DNA from: Hirundichthys speculiger
Lineage: Eukaryota; Chordata; Actinopteri; Beloniformes; Exocoetidae
DNA length: 64,000 bases
NCBI GenBank assembly: GCA_018398805.1
Contig: JAGFBZ010000704.1
Span: 124,001-188,000 of the forward strand
Direction: 5' to 3'
A program made the position numbers and the translations under genes. Below, in pieces: positions 33,501-43,008 of the stretch. Each line of letters opens with the position of its first letter. Position 1 is the stretch's first letter. The notes below the pieces were generated by a model. That model ran no database searches. It worked only from the letters and a program-made list of their open reading frames with translations, and was not told the DNA's origin.

Positions 33501-34088
33501 ACTGATTGGTTAAACAGGTGGAACACCCTAACCACTCCTATGCATAATAAAGCGGTTAGCGCAGGTGGGATAGCGGGTTTAGGAAGGTGAAAGATTGTTC
33601 TTTGCGGGGGAACGCCTCTCCCGCTACCTGCTATCCCTTAATAGCGGCTTTAGCAGATCTGGCGGGAGATCGGGGCCCAAACTGTTCTGTGTTCCAGTGC
33701 AGGTTTTTGGGGCGGCCACCCATCTGTTGTGGAACAGGAATAAATGTCTTGTTTCCTAAATCCACATTCATGTCTGATAACAATCTGCGTTCAGCGTCTT
33801 GAACCCAGTGTCAAAGTTTTATGGGTTAAAAGGAATTGTTAAAATAACTGCAGTTCCCACGACCGTTTTATCAGCTTGACTTGTTTGGATCTTTCAGTGA
33901 ACATCATTTTAAAAGCAGGCTTTTTAGGTTCTTTCAGTAATCATGGTTTAAGGGGACTTTATTTATATCCTTGTATTTCCTGTCATACCAGGCATTCTTC
34001 AAGGGGAAAGCTGAAGATTACTGGAAACATGGGGATGGCCATGAAGCTGCAGAACCTCCAGGTTGCAACGGTCAAGTCCAAGCTGTGA
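14424..34088 (+). CDS. scp2: Sterol carrier protein 2 / SCPx (3-ketoacyl-CoA thiolase plus SCP2 domain), last exon frameshifted
   Basis: Sixteen exons, as in mammals: 14424-14477, 16076-16133, 16235-16306, 16488-16619, 18083-18147, 18702-18828, 20681-20744, 20879-20965, 22405-22555, 22642-22789, 24997-25104, 27378-27531, 29142-29238, 29861-29990, 31366-31445, 33992-34088. All junctions are GT-AG with matching phases. SCPx is a peroxisomal thiolase for branched-chain acyl-CoA and bile-acid intermediates, fused to a lipid-binding SCP2 domain. Visible thiolase marks are [11 protein letters not shown] (nucleophile Cys89), [12 protein letters not shown], and [10 protein letters not shown] near the end. 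The SCP2 domain covers about the last 120 residues. Length is 540 aa if the frame is kept, against 547 in human. Met400 in exon 12 matches the start of the shorter pro-SCP2 form (141 aa here). In exon 16 one extra base in GGGGAAA (34003-34009) shifts the frame; as read, translation ends at 34135 and loses the VKSKL peroxisomal signal. Confidence 0.96.
14478..16075. other. scp2 intron 1
   Basis: 1.6-kb intron. Apart from the transposase remnant listed at 15195-15850, a T homopolymer ends near 15872, and the acceptor is TGCTACAG before exon 2. Nothing else was recognised. Confidence 0.55.
15195..15850 (-). pseudogene. Tc1/mariner-like transposase remnant
   Basis: The minus-strand translation contains [37 protein letters not shown] and, after frame changes, a tail read as [20 protein letters not shown]. 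This resembles the C-terminal half of a widespread fish transposase whose intact form has a SSDGYFQQDNAPCHKAQ-like aspartate block. Here the second aspartate block reads [11 protein letters not shown], and the expected [15 protein letters not shown] region is scrambled by indels. Dead copy, no clear ends. Confidence 0.75.
16823..17180 (+). mobile_element. hAT (Charlie/ZBED-like) 5' fragment
   Basis: Starts CAGTCTTTCTCAAATAGTGGAGT, close to the CAGTGGTTCTCAA end of Charlie-type hAT elements. At 17008 an ATG opens [16 protein letters not shown]...[12 protein letters not shown], which resembles the N-terminus of ZBED5-like hAT proteins (lysine-rich leader, then RKYDDSYLxFGFT). The body of the transposase is missing. 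It lies in scp2 intron 4. Confidence 0.6.
17181..18082. other. Rest of scp2 intron 4
   Basis: No gene seen. From about 17581 (AGTCAGTTTTATTTGTCAAT, then TACAAAGAAATCAAAATTGCG) the sequence looks like the reverse-strand 3' tail of a LINE or SINE. An A/T-rich tract follows to the exon 5 acceptor at 18082. Confidence 0.4.
18314..18560. repeat. TA/T-rich compound microsatellite
   Basis: Alternating TA, TAGA and TCTA variants interrupted by T homopolymers, in scp2 intron 5. No element boundaries. Confidence 0.9.
18918..20359. mobile_element. 1.44-kb non-autonomous DNA transposon in scp2 intron 6
   Basis: Inverted termini CAGGGCATAAAAT (18918) and ATTTTATGCCCTG (ending 20359), with subterminal repeats of the AATGGCAACTAAATGG / GGCTACCTGGT type. 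A smaller internal inverted pair, GATTAATCCAGGTGT and ACACCTGGATTGATC (about 20110-20165), is also present. The CAGGG ends suggest hAT. Target duplication not clear. No transposase frame was recognised. Confidence 0.65.
21460..22078 (+). mobile_element. hAT-like element, 'GGGCGATATG' family, copy 1
   Basis: 619 bp with termini TAGTTCTGGGCGATATGACG and ...ATATCGCCCAGCACTA, flanked by a perfect 8-bp duplication ATTAGCAG (21452-21459, 22079-22086). The hAT assignment rests on the 8-bp duplication and the TAGTG-type start. Non-coding. Close copies lie at 31804-32448 and, inverted, at 56005-56644. It lies in scp2 intron 8. Confidence 0.9.
22923..23288 (-). mobile_element. MITE, 'CAGTCATGG' family, copy 2
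   Basis: 366 bp between TA dinucleotides (22921-22922, 23289-23290), in inverse orientation to the copies at 598 and 30718. Its inside matches those copies almost base for base, apart from small A-run differences. It lies in scp2 intron 10. Confidence 0.92.
23289..24173. other. scp2 intron 10, GC-rich patch
   Basis: Between two transposons. About 23440-23750 is unusually GC- and CpG-rich for this window (CAGCGGCGCCGCCGTTC and GAGCCGAGCGAGCTC are examples). It has no recognised product, and its open frames on both strands look like shadows of GC content. Confidence 0.4.
24174..24828. mobile_element. DNA transposon with 'TTACATG' termini
   Basis: The left end GGCCACGGTTACATG and the right end CATGTAAACGCACTG are inverted repeats. 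Subterminal blocks rich in AATTCCGAATTA-type motifs occur in both orientations at both ends, including several GTTTACATGG motifs. Non-coding. It lies in scp2 intron 10 before exon 11. Superfamily not assigned. Confidence 0.65.
25105..27377. other. scp2 intron 11
   Basis: 2.3-kb intron. At about 25387 a hAT-like end starts (GGGTGCACGATAACTATCGG, then CCGATAACAGGAAATTATGA), but its other end was not found. An A homopolymer lies at about 26074-26096 and a CTCF-like motif at 26833. A LINE 3' tail (GTTTAATAAATAAAGTTAAG) lies near 27220. No gene seen. Confidence 0.45.
26833..26846 (+). promoter_or_regulatory. CTCF-like motif
   Basis: CCACTAGGTGGCAG matches the known vertebrate CTCF core closely. 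Sequence match only; occupancy cannot be judged. It lies in scp2 intron 11. Confidence 0.45.
27596..28757 (-). mobile_element. 5'-truncated L2-like LINE
   Basis: The minus strand carries a reverse transcriptase C-terminal half and a 3' tail ending GGGCGCTGTATAAATAAAGT with a (TTAC)n simple repeat (27596-27612), as in teleost L2-type elements. The 5' end is cut inside the polymerase domain. It lies in scp2 intron 12. Confidence 0.85.
27764..28749 (-). pseudogene. L2-like reverse transcriptase fragment
   Basis: The first part reads [17 protein letters not shown] and [12 protein letters not shown] (catalytic F-A-D-D box), then [23 protein letters not shown] small deletion near 28130 then changes frame. 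The second part reads [20 protein letters not shown] and [13 protein letters not shown], ending at 27764. The N-terminal endonuclease and first palm motifs are missing. Confidence 0.88.
28758..29141. other. scp2 intron 12, remainder
   Basis: About 380 bases between the LINE and exon 13. No gene or repeat recognised. Confidence 0.5.
30718..31083 (+). mobile_element. MITE, 'CAGTCATGG' family, copy 3
   Basis: 366 bp between TA dinucleotides (30716-30717, 31084-31085). Same orientation as copy 1 and inverse to copies 2 and 4. It looks close to consensus, without the extra A and T insertions of copy 1. It lies in scp2 intron 14. Confidence 0.93.
31446..31803. other. scp2 intron 15, left part
   Basis: About 360 bases between exon 15 and a hAT-like element. 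No gene or repeat recognised. Confidence 0.5.
31804..32448 (+). mobile_element. hAT-like element, 'GGGCGATATG' family, copy 2
   Basis: Termini TAGTGCTGGGCAATATGACG and ...CCATATCGTCCAGCACTA. Same orientation as, and very similar to, copy 1 at 21460 (for example both carry GTTTACTTTAGACACTTTAT). The flanking octamers (TTAGTTGG, GTTCCTGG) do not match perfectly. The open frame at 31990-32376 has no transposase signal. It lies in scp2 intron 15. Confidence 0.88.
32881..33677. mobile_element. 797-bp DNA transposon with GGCCCCGATC ends
   Basis: Exact inverted termini GGCCCCGATC (32881-32890) and GATCGGGGCC (33668-33677), with CAAA on both outer sides (32877-32880, 33678-33681). The subterminal regions hold many copies of a short motif (CCGCTA-, GCGGGTTTAGGAA-, GCGGTTAGCG-type) in both orientations, as transposase-binding repeats often are. 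No transposase. It lies in scp2 intron 15. Confidence 0.75.
34001..34013 (+). other. Frameshift point in scp2 exon 16
   Basis: AAGGGGAAAGCTG should read as the codons for K-G-K-L with one base fewer. Upstream, A-F-F-K is in the exon 15 frame. Downstream, KLKITGNMG...VKSKL is in the next frame. The G4A3 run is a typical site of an indel error, or of a real mutation. Confidence 0.85.
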
Positions 34089-34445
34089 GGCCTTCAGCTG
34101 CTCTTTGTTCAGTTAGCTGTCTAACAGGTGAATAGAAATCTTTGATGTGCCTCCTCTTTGAGAAAGAGTCCATGAAGCGGTTCATCTGCTGCTTTTTGAA
34201 ACTGGATCACAACGCTGAGTTCTGTGCTCATGTCATGAATTTTGAAGCATCACTGAATTTTTAAGGAGTGGAAATTAAATGACGTCATTTCCTAAATCAT
34301 CTCGTCAGAAAACTTAATATTCCTACTAAATGTTCTGTGTAACTATAATGTTTGTGGTCAAAAATGTTTTAAACCTTAACAATTTTGATAAATAGTTCTG
34401 CAAAGAATATGTAATTTATAGCTATTATCTAATTTTTGTTAATTA

Positions 34446-34451
34446 AATAAA
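34446..34451 (+). promoter_or_regulatory. Poly(A) signal of scp2
   Basis: AATAAA 358 bases after the SKL-frame stop codon. It is the first canonical hexamer in the 3' UTR. Confidence 0.65.
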
Positions 34452-36626
34452 AATGAACCACTTTCCTCTTGTTGGCCTTGTTTGTGATTTCAAATGATTG
34501 TATCATTTTTTTTAAATTTATTAATTTAACGCACCATATAATGAAGATGTTTTAGGTGCCATGTGCTTCCACACTTCTGTAGACGCCCTGTGAACATTTT
34601 CAGATTTCACTAGACGCAGTTTCTCTTCAGGTTTTTTATATTATGAAAAACCTATTTGATTTTTTGTGTCTTTTTAAATCTATGTTGAGGTGCTGACCTG
34701 CTGGGGGAGGCGGCTACTGGATGGTTTTAATATTTCCAAATTGTAAAACCTTTAATGTCTTACCTCAAACCTCGAGCGTGTTCACAAACCCAGAGTAGAT
34801 GGGAGACGGTCTGTAGGTGCAGAAGCTGCAAGTAGTTGTCAATATTAATATTGAATTTTACCATAAATGTTTGTGACGATGAAATTTAGAGTCACAAATA
34901 AAACCATGCAATGTTCAAAACAAAACCACTCCACAGGCAACAGTCAGTATTTAGTGTGACCTCCCTCAGCGCTCAGCACAGATTTACATCTTTACAGAGG
35001 CTGTTTCACATAAATCTTTGCAATGACATGAATTAGGTTTAAGAGAGCCAAAATTTAAGACCCCTGAGAAAATATTAACTATTAGTTAATATTGAATATT
35101 AAATGCAGAATCAGAATTTAAAAAAAAAAAAGACTGAGACTCAAAATGTGATTAGACTGAACATCTGTCTTGGGGATGTGTCGGTATGTTCAGGCCCCTG
35201 AGGAAGCACCGTATTAAAAACAAGCATGATCCTGTACTGGAAATGACTGCTGGGCTCAGGACCAGTTCCAGAAACCACCATCTGAAAACAGAGAAGACAC
35301 GAGGAAAAGATTTTTGCTCTTGAGAAAACTCTCGCTGTGAGGCGAACATGTATCGATCCAAAACATGCAGTCAAGGGTTCAGAGAGTCGTCAAAACTGCT
35401 GAAAAACTGTGTGTCGTACTTCTGTCAGGGTCTGGAGTCACGTGCACACTGCTGAGTCATGAAAGCCAAATGAGGAGACAGGAAACGATTTGCTGTTGTG
35501 TACAAGCTTTTGAGAGATTTCGAACGGTATCCGCCATTCATACAAAAACAGCTGGTCAGGTTTATTGCATGTCATTAATAAAAAGTGTGCAGAAATTAGT
35601 GAAGTTAACTCAGATGTAGGACTAGCAATGCGTCCTAGACCATCGTGAGACAGGTTAGTTTTACCCTACTGATGATGTGTTGTTGCAATAGTAATCCTAT
35701 ACTATAATAATATACCCTTAACTCTGTTTATCCCTCATCTCGTGCACAGATATTTCTCTTTAAATTAAAACACAGTCGTCATGACAAGTCTTGCATCTGT
35801 TTCATGGAACAATCAAAGATAAAAGTTGCAGGACCGGTGGGTCAGAGGACTTTCCCAACCAGATCAACAGGGATATCAGTACTAGTAGGGACCACAAGGA
35901 CCACACTAGGCCCAATATTAATTTTACTACCCCCCCCCCCTCCAATCAGAGTTAAGATGTCTATGCTATGATCAGTACATCTACTGACTGTTGGAGGCCG
36001 GATTCACGCTTTCCTCTCACTGAAGCTACTTTAGGCGAATGTGAAACTCTTACAGACAGATAAGCATAAAACATCCACTCATGAGAATCTGAAAATCTCA
36101 TGCAACCTGTTTTATACACTCTGAAACAAAGCATAAAACAGAATCTCTAAAAATGAAAGCAAAATCAGTTACATGTTCGTTACAAGTGATTACAATGCAG
36201 GTTTGGTGCATTCAAAGAAAAGCAGGTCTGATAAATGTCATTCTATCCCTCAGTCATGAGAATTAATTAAAAATAGGAAAACTTCAAATGAACTTGCGCA
36301 GATCTGCGTCTTTCACATAAAACATAAAACACAAAAGATTTTTGCTCATTGTCTCGCTGCTACAAATTCAAGCTCCATTCAAGATTCTTGGCTTCATAGG
36401 TCCTGCTGAGCTTTGGCCTTTCTCTTCTCGGTGAAGGCTTTGTGGTTCCCTCGGTCTCCTGCCTCACTTGTGCCAGTCTTACAAAGAAAAAAAGAAAAAA
36501 AAAAAGAAGTGTGCTGTTGAGCGCCACACCCTCTGTAAAGGTGTCACACAGAGAAAAAGCAGCCAGAAGCTCTGCAGGTGCTGCCGGATCACCTTTTCCT
36601 CTCACTGACTGGAATGAAACGTCACC
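34452..36626. other. Intergenic region after scp2
   Basis: No gene recognised. About 35205-35290 (GCATGATCCTGTACTGGAAATG, then CAGGACCAGTTCCAGAAACC) looks like part of a dispersed fish repeat that I have seen elsewhere but cannot name. A C homopolymer lies near 35931. Confidence 0.45.
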
Positions 36627-37200
36627 ATGCTGCTGCTGCTGCTGCTGTTTGTCGGCTGCTTTCACCTCATGTGCTGCACAGACGAGTACGCCAGCCACAA
36701 ATCTCAAAGACATTAATAATATTGAGCATTTGTAGGCTAAGCTTTCAGATATGGTTGTTGTCTCCACAGCGTCCCCCCCCCCCCCCTCTCTCTGCCACGG
36801 ATGGGTCGACCCTGACTGCTTCTGTCTTCACACAGTCAGTTCAGGAAACATCAGTCCAGTCCGGAGCTACTTCAGCTGTTAACGGTGAGTGTGTTTTAAA
36901 ATAGTTCAGTCTGCTTCGGAAGATTTTTTTTACATTTTTGCTTTCCTCTTTTTCTACACGCAGTTATGGCAGTCCTTCAGACGGCTGTTAAATCCCACAC
37001 CGAGCTAAACGAAACTACGCTTCCTCCAGTCTTAAGCCTGGTAACCCACCGACCACATCCATCAAGGAAGGGTTTCAAAACCAGTTCTGCTTGAGAGTGA
37101 ACGACTTTAAAAATGTGTCTTTCAGCTTCAAGCAGTTCTCCAGGAGCTTCAACCAGACGTGGACTTCACTCTGAGGATAAGGAACATCACCAGAGTCTGA
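36627..37200 (+). CDS. Possible four-exon small secreted protein
   Basis: I do not recognise a family. The model is exon 1 at 36627-36685, exon 2 at 36770-36884, exon 3 at 36964-37040 and exon 4 at 37126-37200 (stop). Exon 1 begins MLLLLLLFVGCFHLMCC, a strong signal peptide. Exon 2 is Ser/Thr/Pro-rich, suggesting O-glycosylation. Exon 3 contains an N-glycosylation site (NET) and exon 4 reads LQPDVDFTLRIRNITRV with another (NIT). Splice sites are good and phases fit from exon 2 to 4. The exon 1-2 join is out of frame by one base, with a 14-base C run at 36773-36786 in between that could be misread. AATAAA near 37363 could be its poly(A) signal. It may be a real gene, a pseudogene or chance. 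Confidence 0.4.
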
Positions 37201-38233
37201 AACCAGGTCCCCTGTGAGCTGAATGAAACAAAACCAAACGGTTATTTTACTGGGAATGGTGTGTTCATGTGTAGCAGGGCTGTCAACGTTGAAGTATTGA
37301 ATTTCTGCTAATTATGTTTTCACGCAATCAGCTGAATTGTATCTCTAGTTGTTTTGTCAGCCATAATAAAGTTGTGAGGCCAAGAAATCAGCTACTGATG
37401 CAGCGTGGATCAATAGGAAGTAGATCTTCAGGTTATAAAAGGTTATCTGACAGCTGATGGACTACAAGGAGACACAAGTGACAAAGCTTTGCCTGATATA
37501 ATCCGCTTTTGATCCGTATAACAGCAACAACAACGAATAGCTAAACTATTGTTGTGTAGTTTGCACTAAAAGACAGTTTCACTCTTTCAGCTCTGATGCG
37601 AAACAGTCGCTGTTGTGGCATCATCATGACAGGAAGTGAAACTGATCCTGAAAGCAGATCTGCTCATTATATGAGGACGGTGTAAAACTGAGACTGAGAG
37701 AGGAGGCGGAGACAAAGGAGGCTCCTCCCACTCAGTGAACATCATGTTCCACCTGGTATTGTTTCTCTCCTTTGTGACTCCCACTGTGGCAGAAAAGACC
37801 ACAAAGGTGTTTTGGAGGATTTGTCTGCAGGCAGATTTTCTCACCTTGATAACAGCGGGACCAACTCGCGATGCAGTCGTGAAACCTGAGACAGAAAAAA
37901 AAAAAGGGCAGGGGTCCAAAGATGGGCATAGTTTGACCCATGAACACTAAATAAAAACTAAAAATAAAGTGACGAGTACTGAACTCCCAACAGGGTCATG
38001 AAGCCCAGTCATGGACATGTCCCTGCTGCAGTTCCTCTGGAAGATGGACGTCTTCCAGCCACTTTGATGACGCCTTTGTTGCCTGTTGCAGCATCACCTA
38101 AAATATGTGATTTACTCTGACAGGTGAGGGTGTCAAGAATTAATGGAAAAAAAAAAAACAGAGGTTCAGAGGTGGGAGTGTGTGGAAATTCAAGTTTGTT
38201 TTTTTTTTCCTGAAGGACTGTCACTGTGGTATA
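37201..38233. other. Intergenic, no supported gene
   Basis: Non-repetitive sequence with short open frames. One at 37744 begins MFHLVLFLSFVTPTVA, like a signal peptide, but no further exon could be joined to it. Confidence 0.4.
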
Positions 38234-38911
38234 CAGTGATCCCTTAGTTTTCGCAGTTAATGGGGACCGGCGCCCCCCCCCCCCCCCACGTAAATCAAAA
38301 TCTGCGAAATGGAGCCGGAGCCTCAGTAATGTGAATAAAATATGTTTAAAAACCCTCAAAAAGTAGCGAGACGCTGCAGCGAAACAAGACAAAGGCTCAA
38401 CTGTGGCCTCTGGTCTCCGAACCGTAGTAAACAAACCGCTCCTATTGTGCTATTTTTGGCTCGTAATTAGCGGCTAACACGCTAACAACAACAAAACAAA
38501 AAGTCTGGTTTTCTCTGCATGGAACGGGAACTTTATTCTGGCACTGCAGGAACTTGTAACATCACACAGGTTGTATTGTTGGGCTCCTGTCGGTTAACAG
38601 AGAATGTAAATCTATACACGCTGGGCTGCTGTTGATGCTCACTACACTTTTCATCTAACCCCGTTTTCATTCTGCCGTCCCACGACACACACACTACATT
38701 ACCCATAAGGCCACACCATTACCCATAAGGCCCCTTCTTAAAGGAGCCAGGCTGGCTCGCAGCATTTCTTCACTGTGAGAGAACGCCACAACATCCTGTG
38801 ATGTTTCCGTGATTTTCTAAAATTTTTTTAATTATATTATATATTCCTGAAAAAAATATGCGAAGCACTAAAACCGCGGTACTCAAACCGTAAAGTGGCA
38901 AGGGAACACTT
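38234..38911. mobile_element. Non-autonomous DNA transposon with CAGTGATCCCTT ends
   Basis: Left end CAGTGATCCCTTAGTTTTCGC and right end AAGGGAACACT, with inner blocks AATCAAAATCTGCGAAATGG and AATATGCGAAGCACTAAAACC. This 'CAGTG-TCCCT...TTCGC' pattern is common in vertebrate MITEs. It contains a C homopolymer at about 38274-38287. Non-coding. Confidence 0.6.
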
Positions 38912-39904
38912 TATGGTTATTAGTATGAATTAACTGAGCCTGCTAAGAAGTGGCGTATAAGATTTGCTCAGAGGCTCCCCCTGTAGGTGCAGAGGTTGAA
39001 TTGTCCAACACTGTCCAATATTTACTTTAGTTCTGGTTCTTGATTGGTCACCGTTACTTTCTCACGTCTCTTAGTTGCCTCTGATGAGGAGAAAACCAGG
39101 AAGTTACTTTGTTGTTAACGGGAGATAAATGAGATCAGTAATACTCAACAACACTTCCTAAAGTAGTTAAATATTCCTTCAAATGGAAATGAAACTGATA
39201 TTTTAACATGAAAGAAATTGTGCTGCTTCAAATGAAAGAGCTGCAATAAATGACAAATGAGCTTTAGATGCAACTGGGAGCTGTGGTGGACTGGTGGAGC
39301 ACTGGTGGTTTACTGGTGACCTGTTCACTCAAAGACAGACCAGTCAGCTCCAGCAGATCCCAGTGACCATGAGTGGATGGATGCAGTTGAAGAAAAGCAG
39401 GAAACGACTGGTACTCAGCGACGAGGAAAATCTATATAGACATCTTGTTATTTACACCTCAAGTTTAAATTAGTCTAACTGGGGAGTCGACATTTCAAGA
39501 TATAACTGGTCCCAGTCAGCTGTGATGACATTTTAGAACATGTACAAACAAAATGGAAAAGGGAAAAACACCAGAAACACCAGTGAAGCCAGGATGATGT
39601 CAGACAACTCAAAGCAGTTAAATGAGAAAAATGCACAACCAAATAAATGAAAAATAAACTGGAACAATATAACAGGAAAACAAGAATGATGATTGAACCA
39701 AAGTGATATTTGATTTGCACCGAGGAGTAGATGCTGGATCTTTAGTTTGGAGAATAAACATGAACATGTTTGTCTGAATAAAACAAACACTTTTCTGAAG
39801 TTATGATACCTTCATGTCTGACGGAGGACCAGCGGAGATGAACTTCACCGTAAATACAGACGAACACTGAAGGTGACACTTTTATCTTCCATCAATGAAA
39901 CTAG
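38912..39904. other. Unique sequence before the CCAT array
   Basis: No gene or repeat recognised in about 1 kb. AT-rich, with short open frames only. Confidence 0.5.
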
Positions 39905-40676
39905 CTCCATCCATCCATCCATCCACCCATCCACCCATCCATCCATCCATCCATCCATCCCATCCATCCATCCCATCCATCCATATCCATCCACCCATCC
40001 ATCCATCCATCCATCCCCATCCATCCATCCTGCCATCCATCCATCCATCCATCCATCCACCCCACCATCCATCCAGCCATCCAGCATCCATCCACCCCAG
40101 CCATCCATCCAGCCCATCCATCCATCCATCCATCCATCCATCCATCCATCCATCCCAGCCAGCCATCCATCAAGCCATCAGCCATCCAATCCAGCCATCC
40201 ATCCAGCCATCCAGCCAGAATCCATCCCATCCAGCCAACCAGCCATCCAGCCATCCACCCCATCCAAGCCATCCCATCCAGCCCATCCACCATCCATCCA
40301 GCCAGCCATCCAGCCACCATCCATCCAGAAGCCATCCAGCCATCCAGCCAGCCATCCAAGCCAGCCATCCAGCCAGCCACCAGCCAAGCCAGCCAGCATC
40401 CAGCCAGAATCCCATCCATCCAGCCATCCATCCATCCATCCAGCCAAGCCATCCATGCCCAGCCATCCAGCCAGCCAGCCATCCATCCATCCACATCCAG
40501 CCATCCATCCATCCATCCATCCATCCAGCCATCCAGCCAGCCATCCATCCAGCCAGCCAGCCGCCATCCAGCCAGCCATCCAGCCAGCCCCAGCCAGACC
40601 ATCCCAGCCAGCCAGCCAGCCAGCCATCCAGCCATGCCAGCCAGGCCAGCCAGCCAAGCCAGCCAGCCAGCCAGCC

Positions 40677-40707
<31 letters not shown>

Positions 40708-40862
40708 AAGCCATCCATCCATCCAGCACAGCCACCAGCCAGCCAGCCAGCCAGCCCAGCCATCCATGCCAGCCAGATCCAGCCCAGCCAGCCACCAGCC
40801 AGCCATCCAGCATCCAGCCAGGCAGCCAGCCAGCCATCCCAGCCAGGAGCCAAGCCAGCCAC

Positions 40863-40894
<32 letters not shown>

Positions 40895-40925
40895 GCAGCC
40901 AAGCCAGCCAAGCCAGCCAGCCAGC

Positions 40926-40956
<31 letters not shown>

Positions 40957-41941
40957 TCCAGCCATCCAGCCCGCCAGCCAGCCATCCAGCCAGCCCCAGC
41001 CAGCCAGCCAGCCAGCCAGATCCAGCCAGCATCCAAGCCATCCAGCCAGCCATCCAGCCATCCATGCCAGCCATCCAGCCATCATCCAGCCAGCCCAGCC
41101 ATCCATCCATCCATTCATCCAGCCATCCATCCCCATCCAGCAGGATCCATTCCATCCATCCATCCAGCCAGCCATCCAGCCAGCCAAGCCAGCCAGCCAG
41201 CCAGATCCAGCCCCAGCCATCCATCCATCCAGCCAAGCCAAGCCAGCCATCCATCCCCCAGCCATCCAGCCAGCCAGCCAAGCCAGCCAGCCAGCCAGCC
41301 ATCCAGCCCCAGCCAGCCATCCATCCATCCAGCCACCATCCAGATCCATCCACCCCAGCCAGCCAGCCATCCATCCATCCCATCATCATCCAGCCAGCAG
41401 CCATCCATCCATCCAGCCAGCCATCATCCATCAGCCAGCCAGCCAGCCATCCATCCATCCATCCAGCCATCCATCCATCCAGCCAGCCATCCAAGCCATC
41501 CAGACCAGCCAGCCATCCCCAGCCATCCAGCCAGCCAACCAGCCAGCCAGCCAGCCCAGCCAGCCAGCCAGCCATCCAGCCAGCCAGCCAGCCAGAAGCC
41601 AGCCATCCAGCCATCCAGCCATCCAAACCAGCCATCCAGCCAGCCAGCCAGCCCATACCAAGCCAACCATCCAGCCAGGCCCAAAGCCATCCATCCACCA
41701 AGCCAGCCCAGCCAGAAGCCCAGCCATCCCATCCATCCATCCATCCAGCCATCCAAGCCCCAGCCAGCCAGAGCCATCCCAGCCATCCATCCATGCCATC
41801 CAAGCCATCCATCCCGCCAGCCCTCCATCCATCCAGCCAGCCATCCCAGCCCATCCACCAGGAAACCCATCCATCCAGCCAAGCCAGCCAGCCATCCCAG
41901 CCATCCAGCCAGCCAAGCCAGCCAGCCAGCCAATCCAGCCA

Positions 41942-41974
<33 letters not shown>

Positions 41975-42708
41975 ATCCATCCAGCCAGCAAGAACAAGCC
42001 AGCCATCCAGCCAGCCATCCCAGACCAGCCAGCCAGAAGCCCGCCAGCCGCCAGCCAAGCCACCCACCAGCCAGCAGGCATCCCACAGCCAGCCATCCAG
42101 CCAGCCACCAGCCAGCCAGCCAAAGCCAGGCAGCCAGCCATCCAAGCCAGCCATCCAGCCAGCCAGCCAGCCAGCCAGCATCCAGCCAGCCAGCCAGCCC
42201 CAGCCAGCCATCCAGCCAACCAGCCCGCCAGCCAGCCATCCAGCCAGCCATCCACCAGCCACCAGCCAGCCAGCCACAGCCAGACCATCCAGCCAGCAAG
42301 CCCATCCAGCCAGCCATCAGCCATCCATCCAGCCATCCATCCATCCATCCATCCACATCCATCCACCCCATCCACCCATCCACCATCCACCAATCCATCC
42401 AGCCATCAATCCACCATCATCCAGCCATCCACCATCCATCCATCCACCATCCAGCCATCCATCCATCCATCCATCATCCCATCCATCCATCCATCCATCC
42501 CCATCCATCCATCCATCCATCCCCATCCATCCCATCCATCCATCCATCCATCCATCCATCCATCCATCATCCATCCATCCATCCATCCATCCATCCATCC
42601 ATCCATCCATCCATCCATCCATCCATCCATCCATCATCCATCCATCCATCCATCCATCCATCCATCCATCCATCCATCCATCCATCCATCCATCCATCCA
42701 TCCATCCA
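39905..42708. repeat. 2.8-kb CCAT/CCAG tetranucleotide array
   Basis: Tandem tetranucleotides, almost all CCAT or CCAG, with occasional extra or missing bases (CCC, AAGCC). The ends are rich in CCAT, with the longest pure runs at 42530-42708. The middle (about 40160-42310) is dominated by CCAG and mixed CCATCCAGCCAG strings. Long open frames occur on both strands (HPSIHPSI- and [12 protein letters not shown]), because a 4-base unit lacking TA or TGA cannot form stops. They are not genes. Confidence 0.97.
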
Positions 42709-43008
42709 GAGTGACATCAACAGAACTAACAGCGTGAACTTTATGATTAAAAGTAAATCTCTGGCTGCTGTTCAAATGTGATTTGATGTTACGGGTTGAA
42801 ACAAGCGCCGTCTGTGTTGGATGTAACTCTTCTACTTTCCCACGTCTCCTCCTCACATGCTGTGCTCCATGTTTAATCAATGTGCCGCCTTCTTTTCCAG
42901 TTTCCCACCTGACCCACAAGCTGCTGTATTTTAAGGTCTGAGGACTGATCCGCCAGACATTCAGCAGAGACCCAGAACACCTGAACACTCGCTGGACTTC
43001 ACCTGAGC

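Noticed and set aside
37735..37950. 71-aa frame beginning with a signal-peptide-like MFHLVLFLSFVTPTVA
   Set aside because: No downstream exon could be joined, the rest of the frame is low-complexity Lys/Gln, and there is no recognised family. Left as unsupported.
39873..42781. Long open frames (up to 954 aa) rich in Pro/Ser/His/Ile on + and Met/Asp/Gly/Trp on -
   Set aside because: They are translations of the CCAT/CCAG array, open in several frames on both strands because the unit cannot form stop codons. No start context, introns or flanking coding signal.
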